A stretch of 64,000 bases of DNA from positions 310,001 to 374,000 of the forward strand of contig NZ_JAIRBM010000003.1 of the NCBI RefSeq assembly GCF_020089865.1. The letters run 5' to 3'. Numbering within the stretch: the stretch's first letter is position 1; every line of letters starts with the position of its first letter. Positions 1 through 9,156 of this stretch are shown here, piece after piece. The DNA comes from Microvirga puerhi (GTDB lineage: Bacteria > Pseudomonadota > Alphaproteobacteria > Rhizobiales > Beijerinckiaceae). The notes under the pieces are model-generated. The model did not search any database. It was not told the DNA's origin and was given only the letters and a program-made list of their open reading frames with translations. A program made the position numbers and the translations under genes.

Positions 1-618
1 GGGCAGGGGCAGGGGCTCACCTGCCTGAAGCGCCGAAAGCGTCGTGATGGCGATCGAGTCATCCGGCCCGAGGTGCTCACGGATGCGATCCGCATATTGC
101 TGCGTCGTGTCGAGGAAGTGGCCGACAATCACGATCTGCATGAGTTTTGCCGGAGGACGACCTCGCGCAGCTCTTGCATTCACGAGCGAAGAAATGACCG
201 CGGGAGAAAGACCAAGCTCCTCGGCTTCGTTGAAAAGCGCATCGATCCGGCGCTGGATCTTGCGCATGGCGCTGGAGCGCAGCCCGTCCCGCGTACGGCC
301 ATCGCTCACGTAGGTTCCGGCACCGGGTTTTGCCTCGATAAGCCCCGACTTGCGCAGTTCCTGGTAAACGTTTGCCACGGTCATTGGAGCGATGCCGGCG
401 CGGTCGGCGAGTTCGCGGACCGAGGGCAGCTTTTGTCCGGGAAGCATTTCACCGAGGCTGATTCCAAACTCGATCAGTCCGCGAAGCTGAATGCCGAGAG
501 GAACGGGCAAGGTGCGATCAAGGGCGCTGGCAAGATCTGCCAACACGCGCTCTTGCGTACTTTGTTCTATTTGGCTGGTACGCTCGCCCGGTGCAACAAT
601 GGAACTATTCGGCTTCAT
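1..618 (-). CDS. GntR-family transcriptional regulator (partial, C-terminus outside window)
   Basis: Reading the minus strand from ATG at 618 gives 206 codons with no stop before the window edge. Residues about 38-106 form a GntR winged helix-turn-helix, with the recognition region LPSVRELADRAGIAPMTVAN followed by the wing segment EAKPGAGTYV. The rest is a basic linker and the start of an effector or dimerisation domain that I cannot classify. The gene diverges from the peptide ABC transporter operon, so local control of that operon is likely, but this is inferred. No Shine-Dalgarno is visible before ATG 618, and a TATAA-like sequence abuts it, so the transcript may be leaderless or the true start may be downstream. 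Confidence 0.85.
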   Translation of the reverse strand, partial: MKPNSSIVAPGERTSQIEQSTQERVLADLASALDRTLPVPLGIQLRGLIEFGISLGEMLPGQKLPSVRELADRAGIAPMTVANVYQELRKSGLIEAKPGAGTYVSDGRTRDGLRSSAMRKIQRRIDALFNEAEELGLSPAVISSLVNARAARGRPPAKLMQIVIVGHFLDTTQQYADRIREHLGPDDSIAITTLSALQAGEPLPLP

Positions 619-631
619 TTATACGTTCTAG

Positions 632-660
632 TTGACTTAAGGCGGGTTGGCGACCTACCG
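632..660 (+). promoter_or_regulatory. Possible promoter of the peptide ABC operon
   Basis: TTGACT at 632-637 is followed by a 17-base spacer and CTACCG at 655-660. The -35 is good and the -10 is poor. It lies about 60 bases before the GTG start of the binding-protein gene, within the only space shared with the divergent GntR regulator. No clear operator palindrome was found. Confidence 0.35.
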
Positions 661-720
661 TCATAGTCGGCAAGTACACCTTGGACGAAAAGTCCGGTTC
701 TTAGCAAGAGGGGACATCAC

Positions 721-2301
721 GTGAAACTTAATTTCAAGCTTGGCGGGGCGCTGGCAGCGGCCCTTCTCGCCGGAACGATGCTGGGCGGCTCCGTATCGGC
801 GCAGACGCTGACCATGGGTCTGCGCGCCGGTCCGGATTCGATCGACCCGCATTGGTCGACGCTTGGCAGCCAGGCAGAGGCTCTGCGCCATATTTTCGAT
901 ACCGTCGTCATGGCCGACGAGAACCTTCAGCTGAAGCCGGGTCTCGCGACCTCCTGGAAGCCTGTGGATGATACCACCTGGGAATTCAAAATCCGCGAAG
1001 GTGTGAAGTTCCATGACGGCTCGGAGCTCACCGCGGAGGATGTGAAGTTCTCCATCGATCGTATTCCGGTTGTGACCGGACCGATGAGCATGACGATCTA
1101 TACGAAGCAGGTGAAAGAGACGAAGGTCGTCGACAAGTATACCCTGCATGTGATCACCAAGGCTCCCGCGCCGACGCTGCCGAACGATTTCGTTCGTCTC
1201 TTCGTGGTGTCGAAGTCGGTCGGTATGGATGCCCGCAACGAGCAGTTCAATTCCGGCAAGGCCGCCATTGGAACCGGTCCCTACAAGTACGTCTCGTGGG
1301 AGCCGAAGGGTGACCTCGTGCTCGAACGGTTCGACGGCTATTGGGGCGAGAAGCCTCATTGGCAGAAGGTCATCCGCAAGGAGATCCCGAACGATCCGGC
1401 GCGTATGGCTGCTCTCAAGTCGGGCCAGGTCGACCTCGTCAACTACGTGCCGGCGACCGACTACGCCGCCATGCAGAAGGACAAGGCCGTCGATACCTTC
1501 ATTGCTGACACCGTCTACTTCTTCAACCTCACGCCCAACGTGAAGGATACCCTGCCGAAGCCGGTGAAGGTCGAGGGCAAGGAGATCACGGAGAATCCGC
1601 TGCGCGACCCGAAGGTGCGTGAAGCGCTCGATCTCGCCATCGATCGCAAGACCCTCGTACGTGTCGTGCTCGAAGGTCTCGGTAAGCCTGCAAACCAGCT
1701 GATGCCGACGAACTTCTTCGGCGGCAGCAAGAGCCTGCCGGAGCGTCCCTACAACGTTCAGAAGGCAAAAGAACTCTTGGCCGCCGCGGGCTACCCGAAG
1801 GGCTTCGAGATCGATTTCTTCTGCACCAACAACCGTCTGCCTGGCGACGCAGCCGTGTGTGAGGCTCTCTCTCAGATGTGGGCACGCGCAGGCCTGAAGG
1901 TGAACGCCAATGCCCTCAACGGCACGGTGTTCTTCCCGGCGCAGCAGAAGGGCGAATTCCCTCTGTGGATGAGCGGCTGGGGCACGCTGACGGGTGAGGC
2001 CAGCTATACCTATGGTTCGCTGGTTCATACCGCCGATCCGAAGACCGGCCTCGGCGCGTTCAACAAGCAAGGCTACTCGAATCCGGAAGTGGATACCCTG
2101 CTTGAGGAAGGTGCGCGCACGATGGACGACGCCAAGCGTCGTGCCCTGTTCGAGAAGGTCACCGATGTCTCGATGAATGATCGTGCTCTGATCCCGACGG
2201 TGCAGCTCCAGACGGTCTGGGCCGCGAAGAAGGGAACGATGGTCATTCCGCCGCGCGTGGACCAGGAGACCCTTGCCTACGAGATCAAGCCGAAGAGCTG
2301 A
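721..2301 (+). CDS. Peptide/opine-type ABC transporter, periplasmic substrate-binding protein (SBP_bac_5)
   Basis: This is a 526-residue periplasmic binding protein of the DppA/OppA class, which captures peptides or similar solutes for the permease encoded downstream. Residues 1-27 are a signal peptide ending SVSA before QTL. The mature part has the family's features: a segment on residual and mean substrate geometry (GLRAGPDSIDPHW), DTTWEFKIREGVKFHDG and the conserved GTGPYKYVSWEP. Translation starts at GTG 721, chosen because AGAGGGG ends seven bases upstream and the signal peptide begins there. It is the first gene of a five-gene transporter set. The substrate cannot be read from the sequence; the downstream carboxypeptidase favours peptides. 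Confidence 0.93.
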   Translation: MKLNFKLGGALAAALLAGTMLGGSVSAQTLTMGLRAGPDSIDPHWSTLGSQAEALRHIFDTVVMADENLQLKPGLATSWKPVDDTTWEFKIREGVKFHDGSELTAEDVKFSIDRIPVVTGPMSMTIYTKQVKETKVVDKYTLHVITKAPAPTLPNDFVRLFVVSKSVGMDARNEQFNSGKAAIGTGPYKYVSWEPKGDLVLERFDGYWGEKPHWQKVIRKEIPNDPARMAALKSGQVDLVNYVPATDYAAMQKDKAVDTFIADTVYFFNLTPNVKDTLPKPVKVEGKEITENPLRDPKVREALDLAIDRKTLVRVVLEGLGKPANQLMPTNFFGGSKSLPERPYNVQKAKELLAAAGYPKGFEIDFFCTNNRLPGDAAVCEALSQMWARAGLKVNANALNGTVFFPAQQKGEFPLWMSGWGTLTGEASYTYGSLVHTADPKTGLGAFNKQGYSNPEVDTLLEEGARTMDDAKRRALFEKVTDVSMNDRALIPTVQLQTVWAAKKGTMVIPPRVDQETLAYEIKPKS

Positions 2302-2314
2302 TCACGTAACAATT

Positions 2315-2385
2315 CGGCCGGGTGACCCCGGCCGACTCTCTTCCCGGAGCGGCTTCGGTTTCCCAGAGCCGCTTCGCTCTTTTTT
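2315..2385 (+). terminator. Tandem hairpins after the binding-protein gene (attenuator or partial terminator)
   Basis: Two stem-loops lie between the binding-protein gene and the first permease gene. The first has an 8-bp GC stem (2315-2322 with 2327-2334, loop TGAC). The second pairs AGCGGCT at 2348-2354 with AGCCGCT at 2367-2373 and is followed by six T at 2380-2385. The position and T-run suggest partial termination that leaves the binding protein more abundant than the permeases, as known for many ABC operons. Confidence 0.7.
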
Positions 2386-2421
2386 GTCACGGAACGATTT
2401 CCAAGCCATGCACGAGCCAGC

Positions 2422-3396
2422 ATGATAGGTTTTCTCATCCAACGCCTCCTGCAGGCGCTTTTGGTCATCGTCGCCATGTCGATCATCGTATTCCTGGGCG
2501 TCTACGCCATCGGGAATCCGATTGACGTCATGATCGATCCTGCATCCGACCAAGCGCTCCGCGAAGCATTGATTCATCGCTACGGCCTCGATCTGCCTCT
2601 GATCCAGCAATACTTCGTGTTCATGAGCAACATGCTGCACGGGGATCTGGGCGAGTCCTTCATCTACAGGCTGCCGGTGCTGAGCCTGATCTTCTCGCGT
2701 TTCCCGGCAACGCTGGAACTTGCGCTGACCGCCATGCTGATTGCCACTTGCCTTGGCATTCCGCTTGGTCTCTGGGCCGGATACAAGCCCGATGCCTTGT
2801 CCTCGAAAGCCATCATGGCATTCTCCGTGCTCGGTTTCAGCGTGCCGACCTTCTGGATCGGTCTTCTGCTCATCATGACTTTTGCAGTGGAGCTCGGCTG
2901 GCTTCCGTCAGGCGGTCGTGGGCCGGTATCGACAGTGCTCGGCATGCCTTTGTCGATCGGATCGCTGGAAGGCTTGAGCTATATCATCCTGCCCGCCTTC
3001 AATCTTGCGCTGTTCAAGCTCGGTCTCCTGATTCGTCTCACGCGCGCCGGTACGGTGGAGGTGATGAGTTCGGATTATGTTCGCTTCGCTCGCGCTCAAG
3101 GGCTTTCCGAGAGCAAGGTCGTCGGGCTGCACGTTCTCAAGAACATCTCCATTCCCATCGTCACCGTATTCGGCCTTGAGCTCGGCTCGACTCTGGCCTT
3201 CGCCGTCGTGACGGAGACCGTGTTCAACTGGCCAGGCATGGGTAAACTCATCATCGATTCCATTACCGTGCTCGATCGCCCCGTCATGGTTGCCTATCTC
3301 ATTCTCGTGGTGTTTCTGTTCGTCCTGATCAACCTTGTGGTCGATCTCGTTTACGGGCAGCTCGACCCTCGTATTCGCGTCAAGGCTTCGTCATGA
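2422..3396 (+). CDS. Peptide ABC transporter permease (DppB-like)
   Basis: This 324-residue inner-membrane protein is one half of the translocation pore. It begins with a membrane helix (residues about 9-30), then a periplasmic loop and five further hydrophobic segments, typical of the DppB/OppB family. The cytoplasmic EAA-like loop that contacts the ATPases is visible as YVRFARAQGLSESKVVG near residue 215. A tiny competing ATG at 2408 stops after five codons, so ATG 2422 is taken. The stop overlaps the next start by four bases (ATGA), which indicates translational coupling to the second permease. Confidence 0.94.
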   Translation: MIGFLIQRLLQALLVIVAMSIIVFLGVYAIGNPIDVMIDPASDQALREALIHRYGLDLPLIQQYFVFMSNMLHGDLGESFIYRLPVLSLIFSRFPATLELALTAMLIATCLGIPLGLWAGYKPDALSSKAIMAFSVLGFSVPTFWIGLLLIMTFAVELGWLPSGGRGPVSTVLGMPLSIGSLEGLSYIILPAFNLALFKLGLLIRLTRAGTVEVMSSDYVRFARAQGLSESKVVGLHVLKNISIPIVTVFGLELGSTLAFAVVTETVFNWPGMGKLIIDSITVLDRPVMVAYLILVVFLFVLINLVVDLVYGQLDPRIRVKASS

Positions 3397-4286
3397 GCGC
3401 TCCCGTCGAGACCCGCTGGGGCCGGCTCGCCAATTTCTGGTCGGACTTCCGGCAGAGCCCGGTTGCCGTCGCAGCCCTCATCGTCATCGCAACAGTCATT
3501 CTCATGGCTGTCCTTGCTCCTCTTGTCGCTCCACAGAATCCCTACAACCAGGAGACGCTCGACCTCTTCGACGCACGCCTGCAGCCCGGAGAGGTTGGGT
3601 CCGGTGGATATGTCCACTGGCTCGGGACGGACGCAGCCGGGCGAGATGTCTTCTCGGCGATCCTTTACGGTCTGCGCACGAGTCTCATCGTGGGTATGAT
3701 GGCCGGCACCTTCGCCCTGGTCCTCGGAGCGGTCGTCGGTCTGATTGCCGCCTACTACGGCGGACGGGTCGAAGCCCTGATCATGCGCGTCATCGATCTG
3801 CAGCTCTCGTTGCCGGCGATTCTCCTCGCTCTCGTGCTGGTGGCGATGCTCGGGCAGGGATTGCCGCAGCTTGTCGCCGCTCTTGTGGCGGCGCAGTATG
3901 CCTACTTCGCCCGCACGACGCATGGTGCCGCAAGCGCGGAGCGGCGCAAGGATTATATCGAGGCTGCCCTGTCGACGCCGATCCCGGCGCGTCAGGTTCT
4001 GTTCCGCCATCTGCTTCCGAATGCGCTGCCGCCATTGATCGTGGTGGCTACGGTGCAGGTGGCCAACTCCATTGCACTCGAGGCAACTCTGTCCTTCCTC
4101 GGTCTTGGCTTGCCATTGACGCAGCCGTCCCTCGGCTCGCTCATTTCGAATGGTTTCCAGTTCCTGCTGTCCGGCCGTTACTGGATCTCCATCTATCCCG
4201 GCATCGCGCTGATGCTGACCGTGGTCGCGATCAACCTCGTCGGCGATCAGGTGCGTAACGTTCTGAACCCGAGGCGTAGCCGATGA
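3393..4286 (+). CDS. Peptide ABC transporter permease (DppC-like)
   Basis: This is the second 297-residue permease subunit. An N-terminal segment (residues about 1-25) precedes the first helix, and the motif WLGTDAAGRDVFSAILYGLR is the hallmark of DppC/OppC proteins. The EAA loop reads RKDYIEAALSTPIPARQVLF near residue 185. Its start and stop each overlap the neighbouring genes by four bases, so the two permeases and the first ATPase are tightly coupled. Confidence 0.94.
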   Translation: MSAPVETRWGRLANFWSDFRQSPVAVAALIVIATVILMAVLAPLVAPQNPYNQETLDLFDARLQPGEVGSGGYVHWLGTDAAGRDVFSAILYGLRTSLIVGMMAGTFALVLGAVVGLIAAYYGGRVEALIMRVIDLQLSLPAILLALVLVAMLGQGLPQLVAALVAAQYAYFARTTHGAASAERRKDYIEAALSTPIPARQVLFRHLLPNALPPLIVVATVQVANSIALEATLSFLGLGLPLTQPSLGSLISNGFQFLLSGRYWISIYPGIALMLTVVAINLVGDQVRNVLNPRRSR

Positions 4287-5302
4287 GCGAACCTGTTCTC
4301 AGCGTCAAAGACCTGCGCACACAGTTCAAGATCCGGGCCGGTGTTCTCAACGCCGTCGATGGTGTCAGCTTCGAGGTCGGACGTGGCCGCATTCTTGGAC
4401 TGGTTGGTGAGTCCGGCTCTGGAAAGAGTGTGACCGGATATTCGATCCTCGGTCTGATCGAACAGCCTGGCTTTATCGCAGGCGGCTCGGTCCTTCTCCA
4501 TGGGCGCGACATTACTCGTCTGACCGGCGAAGAGTTGCGTCGCGTTCGTGGCGCGCAGATCGCGATGGTGTTCCAAGATCCGATGATGACCTTGAATCCG
4601 GTCCTCAAGATCGGAACGCAGATGATCGCGGCTGTGCGCGCGCACGACAATGTTTCTCGTAAGGTTGCTCGGGGCCGTGCACGGGACGCCCTCGCGAAAG
4701 TCGGCATTCCAAGTCCTGAGGAAAGGCTCGACGCCTACCCCCATCAGCTCTCCGGCGGCATGCGCCAGCGCGTCGCGATTGCAATCGCATTGCTGCACCG
4801 CCCGGCTGTGATCATCGCGGATGAACCGACGACGGCTCTCGACGTCTCGATCCAGGGGCAGATTCTTGCAGAGGTAAGACGCCTCGCAGACGAAACCGGA
4901 ACAGCCTTCGTGTGGGTCACACATGACCTCGCGGTGGTTTCGAGCCTCGCTGACGACATCTGCGTCATGTATGCCGGTCGTATTGTCGAGACGGGTCCCG
5001 CTGCCGAGGTCATTGCCGCGCCGCGTCATCCCTATACCGCAGGTCTCCTTGCTTCCGTTCCCGCGGAACACGAACCGGGAGACCGGCTGCCTCAAGTTCC
5101 GGGATCGACGCCCTCGCTGGCCAACCTTCCCCGGGGCTGCGCCTTTGCCCCGCGATGCTTCAAGGCAGGGCCGGCGTGCACGACGACGCCATCCATTCAG
5201 CAATTCGAGGACGGACGCTCCGCCCTCTGCCATTATCCGATCGAGTCCGATTCATGTCAGCCGCACTCCTCGACATCGACCACGTATCGAAGCGCTTCGT
5301 AA
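4283..5302 (+). CDS. Peptide ABC transporter ATP-binding protein (DppD-like)
   Basis: This 339-residue cytoplasmic ATPase powers the importer. It has Walker A GESGSGKS at residues 42-49, the Q-loop in [12 protein letters not shown], the ABC signature [16 protein letters not shown], Walker [13 protein letters not shown] and the H-loop WVTHDLAVV. The oligopeptide-transporter C-terminal domain follows, with [13 protein letters not shown] and a cysteine-bearing tail [14 protein letters not shown]. In DppD homologues such cysteines can bind an Fe-S cluster; that is family knowledge and not shown here. Its 3' end overlaps the next ATPase gene by 49 bases, which is longer than usual. Confidence 0.94.
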   Translation: MSEPVLSVKDLRTQFKIRAGVLNAVDGVSFEVGRGRILGLVGESGSGKSVTGYSILGLIEQPGFIAGGSVLLHGRDITRLTGEELRRVRGAQIAMVFQDPMMTLNPVLKIGTQMIAAVRAHDNVSRKVARGRARDALAKVGIPSPEERLDAYPHQLSGGMRQRVAIAIALLHRPAVIIADEPTTALDVSIQGQILAEVRRLADETGTAFVWVTHDLAVVSSLADDICVMYAGRIVETGPAAEVIAAPRHPYTAGLLASVPAEHEPGDRLPQVPGSTPSLANLPRGCAFAPRCFKAGPACTTTPSIQQFEDGRSALCHYPIESDSCQPHSSTSTTYRSAS

Positions 5303-6258
5303 AGCAGCCGTCTCTCGGCGAGCGCATCGCGGGCGTTCTTGGAGCCGGATCGAAGGCGGAGATCGTCCGCGCCGTCACCGACGTCAGCCTCTCTGTCCGA
5401 AAGGGCGAAGTCGTGGGGCTCGTCGGAGAATCCGGCTGCGGAAAGTCCACGCTCGGCCGCATCGTTGCAGGCATCTACGCGCCGAGCGACGGCAAGGTTC
5501 TGTTTGACCAGAAACCGGTTGCGAAGCAGCAGGGCCGCATCACCAACAAGCTGACGACGCGGATCCAGATGGTTCATCAGGATCCGTTCGCTAGTCTCAA
5601 TCCACGCATGCGCATTGGGGATACAGTGGCCGAAGGGCCGGTGACGCATCGGATCGTCAAGGCGCGTGAAGCGGACGCCTACGTGGCCGATCTTCTGGAG
5701 CGAGTGGGCCTCGATCCCAGCTACCGGCGTCGCTTCCCGCATCAGTTCTCCGGCGGTCAACGCCAGAGGATCGCTATCGCCCGCGCACTCGCGATGAAGC
5801 CCAATCTCTTGGTTCTCGACGAGCCGGTCGCTTCCCTCGATGTCTCGATCCAGGCGCAGGTGCTCAACCTGTTCATGGACCTGCGGCGGGACCTGGACCT
5901 GACTGCAATCTTCATCAGCCATGATCTCGGCGTCGTTCGTCATGTCTCGGATCGGGTCGCGATCATGTATCTCGGTCGCATCGTCGAATTGGCGGTGACG
6001 AGCGAACTCTACGCGGCTCCCAATCATCCCTATACCAAAGCTCTGTTCGAGAGCGTTCCGCGCATCGGCGTCGGTCGCAAGAGCTTCCATCCCATTGCCG
6101 GGGAAATCCCGTCGCCGCTTCATCCTCCGAGCGGGTGCCATTTCCATCCGCGCTGCCCACTTGCGGGGCCGCGCTGCAAGTCCGAAGCGCCAGCGCTGAC
6201 CGAAATTGCGCCTGGCCGCTTCTCTGCCTGCCATCTCAATACCGGCGGAACCGCCTGA
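5254..6258 (+). CDS. Peptide ABC transporter ATP-binding protein (DppF-like)
   Basis: This is the second ATPase, 334 residues from ATG 5254, chosen because homologues begin with a short [19 protein letters not shown] start. An open frame extends upstream to 5155 but lies inside the preceding gene. Walker A is GESGCGKS (residues 58-65), the signature [16 protein letters not shown], Walker [13 protein letters not shown], and the C-terminal oligopeptide domain contains [13 protein letters not shown] and the cysteine motif [14 protein letters not shown]. With the DppD-like partner it forms the heterodimeric motor. It closes the transporter set 18 bases before the carboxypeptidase gene. Confidence 0.93.
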   Translation: MSAALLDIDHVSKRFVKQPSLGERIAGVLGAGSKAEIVRAVTDVSLSVRKGEVVGLVGESGCGKSTLGRIVAGIYAPSDGKVLFDQKPVAKQQGRITNKLTTRIQMVHQDPFASLNPRMRIGDTVAEGPVTHRIVKAREADAYVADLLERVGLDPSYRRRFPHQFSGGQRQRIAIARALAMKPNLLVLDEPVASLDVSIQAQVLNLFMDLRRDLDLTAIFISHDLGVVRHVSDRVAIMYLGRIVELAVTSELYAAPNHPYTKALFESVPRIGVGRKSFHPIAGEIPSPLHPPSGCHFHPRCPLAGPRCKSEAPALTEIAPGRFSACHLNTGGTA

Positions 6259-6276
6259 CCCTGGATCATATGCGCC

Positions 6277-7800
6277 ATGACCTCTGATGCTTCCCTGGCC
6301 GCTCTGAACGAGCGTGTCGCAGCCGTGAACGATGTCCTGAACGCGGTCTCCGTGCTGACTTGGGATTCGCGCACGATGATGCCTCCGGGCGGGGCAGAAA
6401 CGCGAGGGCAGCAGATCGCGACTTTGACCCGTGTTGCTCGTGACCTCCTGCTCGCGCCCGAGACTGAGCGAGCTCTTGATGAGGCAGAGAAGGCCGTGGA
6501 GGGACTGGCGGAGGATTCCGCGGAGCAGCGCCTCGTGATGCAGACGCGCCAGGCCGTTGCTCATCATGGCCGCGTTCCTGCTTCCCTGATCCAGGAACGG
6601 GCGGCTCTGCGCACCGTTGCCCAAGCAGCGTGGATCGAAGGCCGCGCCAAGAGCGATTTCTCGATCTTCTCGCCGCATCTCGAAAAGACCATCAAGCTGG
6701 CGCGGTCTTATGCGGATTGCATCGGCTGGAGTGAGCACCCTTACGATGCGATGGTGTCGATCTACGAGCCCGGCGAGACGGCAGCGAGCCTCAAGACCTT
6801 GTTCGCGACGCTTCGCTCCGGCCTATTGCCGATTCTCGAGGCAGCCCGCTCCCGGCCTGCTCCTCGCTCTGACTTCCTCTTCCGCGATTTTCCTGAGGAG
6901 GGGCAGCGAGCCTTCGGCCTGAGCATGGCACAGAAGCTCGGCTATGATCTTCGTCGCGGGCGGCTCGACACGACGGTCCATCCGTTCGAGGTATCCTTCA
7001 CCCGCAACGATGTGCGTATCACGACCCGTTACAACCGTGCCTATCTCCCGGCTTCGATCTTCGGCACCGCACACGAGACCGGCCATGGTCTCTACGAGCA
7101 GGGCGTCGATCCAGCTTATACGCGCACGACCCTCGCCACGGACCTCGTGGGACTCTACGCCGTCGGCGGCACGAGTTTCGGCGCCCACGAGTCGCAGTCG
7201 CGCCTGTGGGAGAACCACGTGGTGCGCAGCCGGACCTTCTGGCAGCTTCACTTTCCGGAGTTGCAGCGCCATTTCCCGGAGCAGCTCGGCGATGTAGATG
7301 CCGAGGCCTTCTATCGGGCTGTCACTCGCATCGAGCCGGGCTTCATCCGAGTCGAGGCGGACGAGCTGACTTACGATTTCCACATCATGTTGCGCGTCGA
7401 GATCGAATGCGCCCTAATGGATGGCTCGCTCGCCGTGGCGGATCTGCCCGCGACGTGGAATGCGGTCATCAAGCGGGATCTTGGCCTGAACGTGCCCGAT
7501 GATGCGAAGGGCGTGCTGCAGGACGTCCATTGGTCGACCGGCTATATCGGGTCCTTCCCGACCTACACGATCGGCAATGTCATGGCGGCCCAGATCATGG
7601 AAACGCTGCGCCAAGACGATCCGTCGCTCGACCGGGCCATCGAGGGCGGCGAGTATTCCGGTCTTGCAGAGGCGCTACGCACCAGGATGTGGCAGCACGG
7701 CCGCCGCTTCCAACGCGAGGAGCTGCTTATGCGCGAGACCGGCCGCAGCCTCGATCCCGCACCTTACCTTTCTTATCTCAAAGGAAAATATGCGGGCTGA
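6277..7800 (+). CDS. M32 metallocarboxypeptidase (carboxypeptidase Taq family)
   Basis: This 507-residue cytoplasmic zinc enzyme removes C-terminal residues from peptides. The zinc-binding HETGH motif is at residues 266-270 (H266, E267, H270), within the family sequence GTAHETGHGLYEQG. Other M32 blocks are present, including HPFEVSFTRNDVRITTRY, the third-ligand region GAHESQSRLWEN and IRVEADELTYDFHIMLR. The length matches the usual 490-510 residues. It starts 18 bases after the DppF-like gene, apparently in the same operon, so imported peptides could be trimmed directly to amino acids. Confidence 0.95.
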   Translation: MTSDASLAALNERVAAVNDVLNAVSVLTWDSRTMMPPGGAETRGQQIATLTRVARDLLLAPETERALDEAEKAVEGLAEDSAEQRLVMQTRQAVAHHGRVPASLIQERAALRTVAQAAWIEGRAKSDFSIFSPHLEKTIKLARSYADCIGWSEHPYDAMVSIYEPGETAASLKTLFATLRSGLLPILEAARSRPAPRSDFLFRDFPEEGQRAFGLSMAQKLGYDLRRGRLDTTVHPFEVSFTRNDVRITTRYNRAYLPASIFGTAHETGHGLYEQGVDPAYTRTTLATDLVGLYAVGGTSFGAHESQSRLWENHVVRSRTFWQLHFPELQRHFPEQLGDVDAEAFYRAVTRIEPGFIRVEADELTYDFHIMLRVEIECALMDGSLAVADLPATWNAVIKRDLGLNVPDDAKGVLQDVHWSTGYIGSFPTYTIGNVMAAQIMETLRQDDPSLDRAIEGGEYSGLAEALRTRMWQHGRRFQREELLMRETGRSLDPAPYLSYLKGKYAG

Positions 7801-7867
7801 GCGGGTTCACGCCGCTGCGGCTCATGGCGAGGGTGACATGAGCCCGCCAAAGCCGTAGATCGGGAGC

Positions 7868-8554
7868 ATGACTCCCGTGAAAGCCATCCTCTTCGATCTC
7901 GACGGCACGCTCGTCGACAGTGCGCGCGATCTCCAGAGCGCAACGAATGCACTTCTCGCCGGCGAGGGCTTGAGAGAGATCAGTCTCGGCGAGACCAAAG
8001 CCATGGTTGGTGACGGCGTCACCAAGCTTGTCGAGCGAGCGCTCCTGGCAACGGGTGGAGACGTGACGCGTCTCGCAGCGCTGACTCGCCGCTTCCTGGA
8101 GATCTATGAGGCGAATCCTGCAAGGCACACGCGAAGCTATCCCGGAGTACAGGGCGTTCTGGAAGATCTGCACCGGTGTGGCCTCCGTCTCGGCGTCGTC
8201 ACCAACAAGCCGCTGGTCGCGACCATGGACATTCTGAAGGCGCTCGGACTTGCCGACTTCTTCGGCGTCGTCGTGGCGGGGGACGTTCTGGCCGAACGCA
8301 AGCCGCATCCCGCCCCTTTGCTGCATGCCCTTGAGCGCTTGGATATCTCTCCGGGCGAAGCGCTGATGGTTGGCGATAATTATCACGACGTTCAGGCAGC
8401 ACGCGCGGCAGGGATGCGCATCATCGCAGTCACCTACGGCTACAGCCACAAGCCCCATTCCGACCTTGGAGCCGATGCGCTCATTGCCACGATGCCTGAT
8501 CTGCTCGCGATCTTAAAAGATGGATTGTGCATGAACCAGCAGGGACGCATGTAA
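7868..8554 (+). CDS. gph: Phosphoglycolate phosphatase, HAD superfamily
   Basis: This 228-residue hydrolase dephosphorylates 2-phosphoglycolate, a by-product of DNA repair or oxygenation. HAD motif I is LFDLDGTLVDS, with nucleophile D10 and acid/base D12; motif II is VVTNKP; motif III/IV is MVGDNYHDV with the metal-binding aspartates. The cap domain is of the Gph (alpha-helical, C1) type. It lies 67 bases after the carboxypeptidase in the same direction and may share its transcript. Substrate choice within the HAD family is assigned by overall similarity, so a related sugar phosphatase cannot be excluded. Confidence 0.85.
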   Translation: MTPVKAILFDLDGTLVDSARDLQSATNALLAGEGLREISLGETKAMVGDGVTKLVERALLATGGDVTRLAALTRRFLEIYEANPARHTRSYPGVQGVLEDLHRCGLRLGVVTNKPLVATMDILKALGLADFFGVVVAGDVLAERKPHPAPLLHALERLDISPGEALMVGDNYHDVQAARAAGMRIIAVTYGYSHKPHSDLGADALIATMPDLLAILKDGLCMNQQGRM

Positions 8555-8623
8555 GCAGCAAGATCCATGCTCCCGCTACGTGGCGAGACTGTCGTCAAGC
8601 TAAGCGGTGCGCTTTCGGGGTCT

Positions 8624-8893
8624 TCACATCCTGAGGCTCGGCATTTCTGCCATGAGTTTTGGGAGATCCTTCGTCATCCACCCGACCATCTCGTCCGAAG
8701 TTCTCAAGTGGTCCGGCATCGCGATAAATTCGCGTGAAGGCATAGTGCCCCCGGTCAGATCTATTGCATCCAAGTCCGAAGAAAAGTCGCTCTCGGAGAC
8801 TGTCCTGCCGTCTCCAAGCCACAACAAGAGCACGTATAGAGCCGTGACGAACCCTGCGATCGGGGCCAGGAGGAGCAGTATGGCATGGGTCAT
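8624..8893 (-). CDS. Small membrane-anchored hypothetical protein
   Basis: This 89-residue protein has one N-terminal hydrophobic helix (residues about 4-27) and a hydrophilic, acidic C-terminal part with the sequence TMPSREFIAMPDHLRTSDEM. I do not recognise a family. GGGAGG lies about a dozen bases upstream of the ATG, which supports translation. It stands alone on the minus strand between convergent gph and a divergent exported-protein gene. The amino acid composition looks like a real protein and not like a reverse-strand shadow, but proof from the sequence alone is weak. Confidence 0.5.
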   Translation of the reverse strand: MTHAILLLLAPIAGFVTALYVLLLWLGDGRTVSESDFSSDLDAIDLTGGTMPSREFIAMPDHLRTSDEMVGWMTKDLPKLMAEMPSLRM

Positions 8894-9156
8894 CGACGGG
8901 CGGCCTCCCTGTTGAAAGGCAGCTTACCACAAATCGGGCGGTTGTGCTCGGCGTAGAACTGCCAGCAGCAAAAGCACAGGACTCACGGTGGCGATCATGG
9001 TGGGAACGATGCATTGCGCGTCCGAAGCTTGGCGGCCGGCAGCTAGGTGGCCTCCTGTATTGACGGGCCGCTGGAGTAACAAAGAAAACTCCTTCAGGCA
9101 TGAAACATAAATCAAAGTAAGTCGTTGCCTTTTCACGTTACCGTCGAGGAGCATTG
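8894..9156. other. Intergenic region with no convincing gene
   Basis: I see no supported gene in these 263 bases. A minus-strand open frame (8924-9154) has a mixed composition and no good ribosome binding site. A weak promoter-like pair, TTGACG at 9060-9065 and AGAAAA at 9083-9088 with a 17-base spacer, could serve the exported protein that follows. Confidence 0.4.

Noticed and set aside
1..18. Short GGGCAG repeat at the window start
   Set aside because: It is coding sequence for a Pro-Leu run in the GntR protein.
661..2070. A 469-codon minus-strand frame opposite the peptide-binding protein
   Set aside because: It is a shadow of a well-supported gene with signal peptide and ribosome binding site.
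8924..9154. A 76-codon minus-strand frame before the exported protein
   Set aside because: No ribosome binding site and no coherent protein pattern.
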